Source: Coriobacteriia bacterium | GTDB taxonomy: Bacteria > Actinomycetota > Coriobacteriia > Anaerosomatales > PALSA-660 | Length of the DNA: 45,968 nt | Assembly: GCA_025361505.1 (NCBI GenBank) | Contig: JANYKZ010000044.1 | Span: forward strand, 1 to 45,968 | Direction: 5' to 3' | Translations under genes and position numbers: made by a program | The notes under the pieces: model-generated | Databases searched by the model: none | Seen by the model: only the letters and a program-made list of their open reading frames with translations | What the model was told of the DNA's origin: nothing | Part shown: in pieces, positions 41,077 to 45,968 of the stretch | Numbering within the stretch: the stretch's first letter is position 1 | Layout: the number at the start of each line of letters is the position of its first letter

Positions 41077-42432
41077 TCACAGCGGCCGTGCGAAGGCGAG
41101 AGCGGCTCTCGCGTTCGCCGGCCGATAGGGCTCGATCGGCACGAATCCCTCGTCGGTATACAGGTCCGTGGCACCCTCGAACTCGTCGGAGGTGGTCAGG
41201 ACCACGCGCCGGTAGCCGAGTGCCGACGCCTCGGCGACGGCCTGCTTCACGAGCGCCCTGGCGAGGCCGCGCCGGCGATACGAGGGCCTCACGTAGAGCC
41301 TTCGCATCTCGGCGTCGCCGTCACCCCAGGCGCGGAACACGGCCCCCGCGGCCGGCACACCGTCCACGGTTGCCAGCAGCGCGCGCCCTCGCGCTCCGCC
41401 GTACCACTCGTCGAAGTGCTCGAGCTCCTCCTCGAAGTACGAGGGCTCGATCCCGAGGTGCGCCGACATGTTCGCCATCGTCTCCTCGGCAAGCTCGCGG
41501 ACGGCGCCTCGTTGCTCGGGTGTCGTCGCGACGAGTATCTGCGTCACCGGCGGTCGCGGACGGCCCTTGGTCTGGACGAGGATGACGCCGGCGAGGGCGA
41601 GCCCGCCTCCGGCAAGGGTCACTGTGCCGGGGATGGTGTGCTGCCACACCCACGCGACGAAGGTGGCGAGGACCGGGCTGGCATACAGGAAGCTGGCGGT
41701 CGTCGAGGCCGGCATGCGCGCGAGCGCATATCCCCACAGGAAGTAGGCGAGCGCGCCGGGGAACACTCCGAGGTAGACCACGATCCAGATCGAGGAGAGC
41801 GGCGTCGCCGGGAGGTTGTGCAGGAGCCCCGGCAGGAAGACGAGCATGGGCACCGTCCCGAACCAGATCGTGTAGCTCGTGAACTCGAGGGAGCTGTAGG
41901 TCCGCAGCGGCTTCTTGCTGAGGACGAAGTAGATCGCCGTGGAGATCGACGCGCCGAGGATGAGAAGCGCCATGGGCTCGAGACGGAAGCCGCCTCCCTC
42001 GCCGAAGGAGATCGCGGCCACACCGCTGAACGCGAGCGCGACACCCGCCCAGCCCCACTTGTTGAGACGCTCGCCGAGGAAGGCGATGGCCATCAGCGCC
42101 GTCCAGATCGGCCCGGAAGCGATGATCAGCGACGCGGCTCCCGCGGAGACCCTGGTCTCCCCGAAGGTGAAGCCGAGATGGTAGAGGGTGATGCCGAAGA
42201 GGGCGGCGACCGCGATGCGGCCGATGTCCTCGCGCTTCGGCATGCGCATCCGGGTCACTAGCGCGGTGATGCCCATGGTGGTCGATGCGACCAGGAAGCG
42301 CAGGAGGGCGACCTGACCTGCGGCGAGCGAACCCTGGTTCAGCACGACGGAGATTCCGGCGAACGCGCTCGACCACACGACCACCGTGGCGACGGCAGCG
42401 GCGACGGCTCTTGTGTCGGTCTTGGTTGCCAT
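41077..42432 (-). CDS. EamA/DMT-family transporter fused to a GNAT acetyltransferase
   Basis: 451 residues. Residues 1-298 are a two-EamA-repeat transporter with about ten helices (FAGISVVLNQGSLAAGQVAL; GAASLIIASGPIWTALMAIA; GVFPGALAYFLWGYALARMP). After QTKGRPRPP a GNAT domain begins, with the acetyl-CoA loop LYVRPSYRRRGLARALVKQA and YRRVVLTTSDEFEGATDLY. The frame is continuous with no stop or shift, so the fusion is real in this read. It may acetylate a compound that it exports. It follows AlkD by 62 bases. Confidence 0.9.
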   Translation of the reverse strand: MATKTDTRAVAAAVATVVVWSSAFAGISVVLNQGSLAAGQVALLRFLVASTTMGITALVTRMRMPKREDIGRIAVAALFGITLYHLGFTFGETRVSAGAASLIIASGPIWTALMAIAFLGERLNKWGWAGVALAFSGVAAISFGEGGGFRLEPMALLILGASISTAIYFVLSKKPLRTYSSLEFTSYTIWFGTVPMLVFLPGLLHNLPATPLSSIWIVVYLGVFPGALAYFLWGYALARMPASTTASFLYASPVLATFVAWVWQHTIPGTVTLAGGGLALAGVILVQTKGRPRPPVTQILVATTPEQRGAVRELAEETMANMSAHLGIEPSYFEEELEHFDEWYGGARGRALLATVDGVPAAGAVFRAWGDGDAEMRRLYVRPSYRRRGLARALVKQAVAEASALGYRRVVLTTSDEFEGATDLYTDEGFVPIEPYRPANARAALAFARPL

Positions 42433-42494
42433 GGTGCGAGGGCCTTTCGCGGATCCGGATCGTGGGTCGAGCGGCGACGCGCGGCGTGCGGCAG

Positions 42495-43208
42495 CTAGAT
42501 GCGGGTCCTCGCGATCCGCGCGAGCACGGGGCCGCTCCGCAGCTCGCGGAGCGCGTCCGAGGCCACCCAGCGGGCGGCCCTCGACTCACTCTCGCGCAAC
42601 CGGGACGCCACGACAACCGCTGCCGCGTTGAGGACGGCGTTCCGTTTGCCGATCTGGCGCAGCGCCCAGTTGACGCCCTTCTTGACGTAGGTGCGCTCGT
42701 CGCACGCCTCTCGCTCCACGAGCTCGAGGAACGAGAGGAAGACCTCGTCCGGCATGTGCTTGGCGTGGACCGTGAGCGCGACCATCACGGCGAACCCCGA
42801 GCGCTTCACGAACTCCTCGTCGCGGCCCGCCCACTCGAGCGCCTTCCCGACCGCGAGCGGCGTCGACGCCCACAGGCCGCTGAGCCCGTCGCACACGTCC
42901 CAGGAGTCGATCTGGGCGACCCAGGCGTCCGCCTGCTCCCGTGTCACCAGCTCCGGCACCTCGATCAGCCCGGCCAGGATCCGGGCCTCGTGAACCCCGC
43001 TCTCCCACAGCGCCGCGGCGAGCCCATGGACCGCCTCGGGGTCGGACTTCGAGTACGGCTTCACCTCCCGCGCGATCCCGCGCAGCACGGGCATGGTCAC
43101 GCCGAGCGTGCCCGCCGAGGAGATCCCGTAGCGGGCCATGCCGGCCACGTTCGCGGGGTCGGCATACTCGCGCAGCCGTGAGATCAGCTCGCCGGCGGTC
43201 GGCACCAT
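42495..43208 (-). CDS. AlkD-family DNA alkylation repair glycosylase
   Basis: 237 residues of HEAT-like helical pairs. AlkD marks: PVLRGIAREVKPYSK, IDSWDVCDGLSG with the catalytic Asp, RSGFAVMVALTVH with the Arg, and YVKKGVNWALRQIGKRN with the DNA-facing Trp. AlkD enzymes excise alkylated, often bulky, purines without base flipping; relatives such as YtkR2 give self-resistance to alkylating antibiotics. The ATG is 2 bases after the ABC-2 permease stop, so the genes are co-transcribed. Confidence 0.92.
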   Translation of the reverse strand: MVPTAGELISRLREYADPANVAGMARYGISSAGTLGVTMPVLRGIAREVKPYSKSDPEAVHGLAAALWESGVHEARILAGLIEVPELVTREQADAWVAQIDSWDVCDGLSGLWASTPLAVGKALEWAGRDEEFVKRSGFAVMVALTVHAKHMPDEVFLSFLELVEREACDERTYVKKGVNWALRQIGKRNAVLNAAAVVVASRLRESESRAARWVASDALRELRSGPVLARIARTRI

Positions 43209-43210
43209 GG

Positions 43211-44413
43211 CTACTCCAGCTTCAGACGCGCGACTCCGATGAGCAGGAACAGCGCAGCCATCCCGAGCAGGACGGCCGACGGGAGCACGGCGTGCGAGGC
43301 GCCCTGGTAGCGCACGACCACGTCCGTGAGGCCGGTCATCGCCCAGCCGGTCGGCGTCATCAGTGCGATCGTCCGCATCGCGGGACTCACGATGTCGAGC
43401 GGCCAGTATGAGCCACCGAGCATCGACAGAGCGGTCGCGAGCACCGCCGTCATGGCGGACACCTGTCCGCGGGTCCTGACCAGCGTCGAGATCATCACGC
43501 CCAGCCCCGTCGTCGCCAGGCCGAAGGTCGCGAGGATCATCACCACGCCCAGCGGATCGTCGCCCCACGGGACGTGGAAGACGAACGCCCCGAACCCGAC
43601 CATGATCACGGCCTCGAACAGGACGGTCACGTAGATGCCGGCGACCTTGCCGGCCACCAGTTCCGTCCGGCTCGTGGGAGTGGTGAGCAGCCGCGACAGG
43701 GTGCCCTGCTCCCTCTCGTCGAGGAAGCCGCCCGCCGAGCCGAGACCCATGAACATCATGAACATGAGGGTGAAGCCCATGGAGTACTGCTGGAATCCCA
43801 TGGCCTGCGTGGCCGCCCCGCGCACTTTCGAGACCGTGACCGGGACGTCGCTCACCGAAAGCGGCGGGTCGGGCGACCAGAGCCGATCGGCGTACGAGTA
43901 GATGTCGGTGGGCGGAGCGGGCGCGTAGTGCGCGCCCGTCGCGGCCGAGGCGTCGCGGAACGCCGCCTGGACGATGCGGATGGTCGCCGCGTTCGCGGCG
44001 ACTCGCTGCACGCGTCCGGTGACCGCCTCGACGATCGCGATGGACGCGGTCGAGCGCGGGTCCTTCAGGATGCGGACCTGCGTGTCGACCCCGCCGAGCA
44101 CATCGGCGGCGAAACCCTTGGGGATGACGACCGCGGCGGCGGCCTCCCCCGAGGCGGCCATCGCCGCGGCCTCGGTGTCGCCCGCCCGGGTGATGCGGTA
44201 GCTGGTCTCGTCGAGCGCCGAGACGATCTCCCGGCTCTGCGCGCTGCCGTCGAGATCGGCCACCGCCACGGGCACCCGGGTCTCGCCCCCGCCCATGACG
44301 GACCCGAAGATGAAGGTGAGCATCAGCGGCACGAAGATCAGCGTGAGAAGGCCCGTGCGGTCCTTGAGGACCTGCGTCAGGTTGAGGCGTGCGAGTGTCA
44401 AGATCCGGCTCAT
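43211..44413 (-). CDS. ABC-2 type exporter permease (second)
   Basis: 400 residues. An N-terminal helix (GLLTLIFVPLMLTFIFG), an extracytoplasmic domain of about 170 residues, then five helices (GFTLMFMMFMGLGSAGGFLD; GLATTGLGVMISTLVR). EREQGTLSRLLTTPTSRTEL is the coupling region typical of ABC-2/YhiH-type exporters. It pairs with the neighbouring permease and the truncated ATPase. Starts 7 bases after the first permease stop. Confidence 0.92.
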   Translation of the reverse strand: MSRILTLARLNLTQVLKDRTGLLTLIFVPLMLTFIFGSVMGGGETRVPVAVADLDGSAQSREIVSALDETSYRITRAGDTEAAAMAASGEAAAAVVIPKGFAADVLGGVDTQVRILKDPRSTASIAIVEAVTGRVQRVAANAATIRIVQAAFRDASAATGAHYAPAPPTDIYSYADRLWSPDPPLSVSDVPVTVSKVRGAATQAMGFQQYSMGFTLMFMMFMGLGSAGGFLDEREQGTLSRLLTTPTSRTELVAGKVAGIYVTVLFEAVIMVGFGAFVFHVPWGDDPLGVVMILATFGLATTGLGVMISTLVRTRGQVSAMTAVLATALSMLGGSYWPLDIVSPAMRTIALMTPTGWAMTGLTDVVVRYQGASHAVLPSAVLLGMAALFLLIGVARLKLE

Positions 44414-44420
44414 CGGCGGC

Positions 44421-45617
44421 TCACTCCCACCGCAGGCGCCAGGCGCCGATGCCGAAGAACACGGCCGCGATCGCGAGCAGCGCGGCCACGTTCGGCAGGA
44501 CCTCGACCGCGTTGGCGCCCCGCATGGTGGCCAGGATCCCGTCGATCGCCCACCCGTTGACGCTGGCGTAGTGGAGCGGCTGCAGCCAGCCCGGGAACTG
44601 CGACACGGGGAAGAACGAGCCGCCCACCGCGGCCATGAACTGGATGAGCATCTGCGCGACGCCCGATACCGCGCGCACGGTCTTCGCGACCGCCGCGATG
44701 AAGATGGCGAGTCCTGTCGCGGCGGCTACGGTCGACACGGCTATCAGCCCCACGGCCATCGGATCGCCCCATCTCACCCCGAGCGCGCTGGTGAACGCGA
44801 GCAGGACGAGGAACTGAAGGCCGCCGACCATGAACACCCCGAACGTCTTGCCGCCGAGGATCTCCCATCGGGTCCCGGGGCTCATCAGCATCCTCGGCAG
44901 CGTCCAGTTGTCGCGCTCGCGGACGAGGGAGAACGCTCCGAACATGGCGCCGAACATCAGGAACATCACGGACATGGCGCCGGCGTAGTACGACAGCGTC
45001 GACAACTCCGTGCCGCGCGCGGCGGTGGATTCAACGATCTGCACGGCGCTGAGAGCGGAGGTGTCGCTCGCGCTCTGCACGGCCTTGCCGATCACCCCGT
45101 AGACGAATCCGGGGTCGCGCACGCGCAGGGGCGCGACGTAGAAGGCGCTCGTGCGGGCCGCGATGGACGCGGCCGACACGCGGGTCGAGAGCGACTCCGC
45201 GACGCTCTTGAAGATGGTGCCCGAGATCTGGCGACCGGGGTCGGTGTAGAGGGTCAGCTTCGACGCGCGTCCGGTGTTCAGCCGCCGCGTGAAGTCCGCG
45301 GGCACGACGAGCGCGCCCGCCAGGTCCCCGTTCGCCACCAGAGCCCGCGCCGCCTCCGGGTCGGTCATGCGCTGCGCGACGAACAGGGTCGTCAGCTGGG
45401 AGTCGCTGAAGAACGCGTCGGTCACCTGCGCGCCGACGCGGCCCTGGTCGAGGTTCACGATCGCCACCGGTGTCTTCCCCAGGTTCGAAGCGAGGTTGCC
45501 CAGCGCTGACGAGAGGATGACGATCAGGATCATGGGCATCGCGATGAGGATCGCGAGCGATCCCCTGTCGCGCACCGTGACCGTGAGGTCCTTGATCCCT
45601 ACGTGGAGCCAGCGCAC
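44421..45617 (-). CDS. ABC-2 type exporter permease (first)
   Basis: 398 residues, same layout as its neighbour: one N-terminal helix (LAILIAMPMILIVILSSALG), a large extracytoplasmic loop, then helices including SVMFLMFGAMFGAFSLVRER and the coupling region ERDNWTLPRMLMSPGTRWEI. The two permeases are distant paralogues and probably form a heterodimer. It follows the ATPase gene by 18 bases. Confidence 0.92.
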   Translation of the reverse strand: MRWLHVGIKDLTVTVRDRGSLAILIAMPMILIVILSSALGNLASNLGKTPVAIVNLDQGRVGAQVTDAFFSDSQLTTLFVAQRMTDPEAARALVANGDLAGALVVPADFTRRLNTGRASKLTLYTDPGRQISGTIFKSVAESLSTRVSAASIAARTSAFYVAPLRVRDPGFVYGVIGKAVQSASDTSALSAVQIVESTAARGTELSTLSYYAGAMSVMFLMFGAMFGAFSLVRERDNWTLPRMLMSPGTRWEILGGKTFGVFMVGGLQFLVLLAFTSALGVRWGDPMAVGLIAVSTVAAATGLAIFIAAVAKTVRAVSGVAQMLIQFMAAVGGSFFPVSQFPGWLQPLHYASVNGWAIDGILATMRGANAVEVLPNVAALLAIAAVFFGIGAWRLRWE

Positions 45618-45635
45618 GTCGTCTCCCGGCCCCCG

Positions 45636-45968
45636 TCAGTCCCGCAGCGACTTGCCGGTGAGGTGCAGGAAGACGCTCTCGAGGTTGGGTTCGCGGACGT
45701 CCACGGACAGGATCCTGGCGCCCGCACGGCCGAGCACGGAGACCACGTCGGCGATCACCATGCCGGAGTCCTTCGAGAGCACCTGGACGATCACGTCGGA
45801 GGCGTCGCCCTCGGACGTCGCGCTGTCCGGGGCCTCGGCGGACTCGGTAGCGCGAGCGCTCGTCACGCTGTCGACCCCGGAAAGCGCACGCAGCGCGTCG
45901 AGGACGCCCGCGGGGAGCTCCGCGAGGTGCACGGAGATGACGTTCTCGTCGCCGACCACCCGCCTCAG
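45636..45968 (-). CDS. ABC exporter ATPase, C-terminal part (runs off the right edge)
   Basis: Only the last 110 residues are visible. They carry the DUF4162-like C-terminal domain found in ABC-2 exporter ATPases, ending VREPNLESVFLHLTGKSLRD, with an acidic Ser/Ala-rich insert (ESAEAPDSATSEGDASD). The nucleotide-binding domain lies outside the window and the frame is open to the last base. It is the first known gene of the operon with both permeases, AlkD and EamA-GNAT. Confidence 0.85.
   Translation of the reverse strand: MRRVVGDENVISVHLAELPAGVLDALRALSGVDSVTSARATESAEAPDSATSEGDASDVIVQVLSKDSGMVIADVVSVLGRAGARILSVDVREPNLESVFLHLTGKSLRD

Noticed and set aside
1-45968. CRISPR array, tRNA, rRNA, insertion sequence
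   Set aside because: No regularly spaced repeats, cloverleaf-like genes, transposase or integrase motifs, or target-site duplications were found by reading.

Overview
The window is about 46 kb of GC-rich (roughly 70%) bacterial DNA. Genes are tightly packed, GTG and TTG starts are common, and many starts overlap the previous stop by 4 bases. A full-length UPF0182 membrane protein, a T-box leader, an M-box Mg2+ riboswitch, PRC-barrel proteins and a tungsten-like absence of any respiratory chain genes besides one small cytochrome fit an Actinomycetota chromosome, perhaps a Coriobacteriia-like lineage; this is inference from gene content. I see no rRNA, tRNA, CRISPR array, insertion sequence or integrase.

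Layout. 1-4531 (minus): start of a secreted protein, then a NitT/TauT-type ABC importer (permease, ATPase, binding lipoprotein) led by a GNAT gene and galT. 4600-9760 (plus): a HAD phosphatase, then a Mg2+ unit made of promoter, M-box riboswitch, terminator, a PRC/MgtE_N/CBS membrane protein, an Nramp-related transporter whose metal site lacks the usual Met, and a folate-salvage gene. 9757-13334 (minus): polysaccharide deacetylase, YbaK-like deacylase, GNAT, PRC-barrel and YtxH genes. 13419-15985 (minus): a T-box leader controlling a PLP aminotransferase and D-Ala-D-Ala ligase. 16004-17467 (plus): a self-regulated PadR gene with an HsmA-family membrane gene and a small ABM-like gene.

17422-22195 (minus): a MarR-controlled ABC exporter, a three-gene set ending in a free-standing cyanophycin-synthetase N-terminal-like domain, and a secreted lytic transglycosylase behind a 0.4-kb structured leader. 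22196-28668 (minus): HEAT-repeat protein, HD-GYP protein and UPF0182 in one operon; the first two share an N-terminal module that I could not name. 28805-35771: Maf pyrophosphatase (plus); a minus operon of winged-helix protein, CorC/HlyC-type protein, LiaF-like, PspC, amidohydrolase and methyltransferase; then an SlyD-like FKBP and a 4-TM protein sharing a 21-bp terminator.

35936-40398: redox genes (flavin reductase, molybdopterin lipoprotein, a 76-residue one-haem cytochrome, nitroreductase) with a hemolysin-III protein and acylphosphatase. 40419-45968 (minus): the end of an ABC-2 exporter operon that also carries an AlkD-type DNA glycosylase and a DMT exporter fused to an acetyltransferase, which together look like a defence against a DNA-alkylating compound. 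The parts most worth a second look are the HEAT/HD-GYP/UPF0182 operon, the M-box Mg2+ unit, the exporter/AlkD operon and the CphA-N-like protein.
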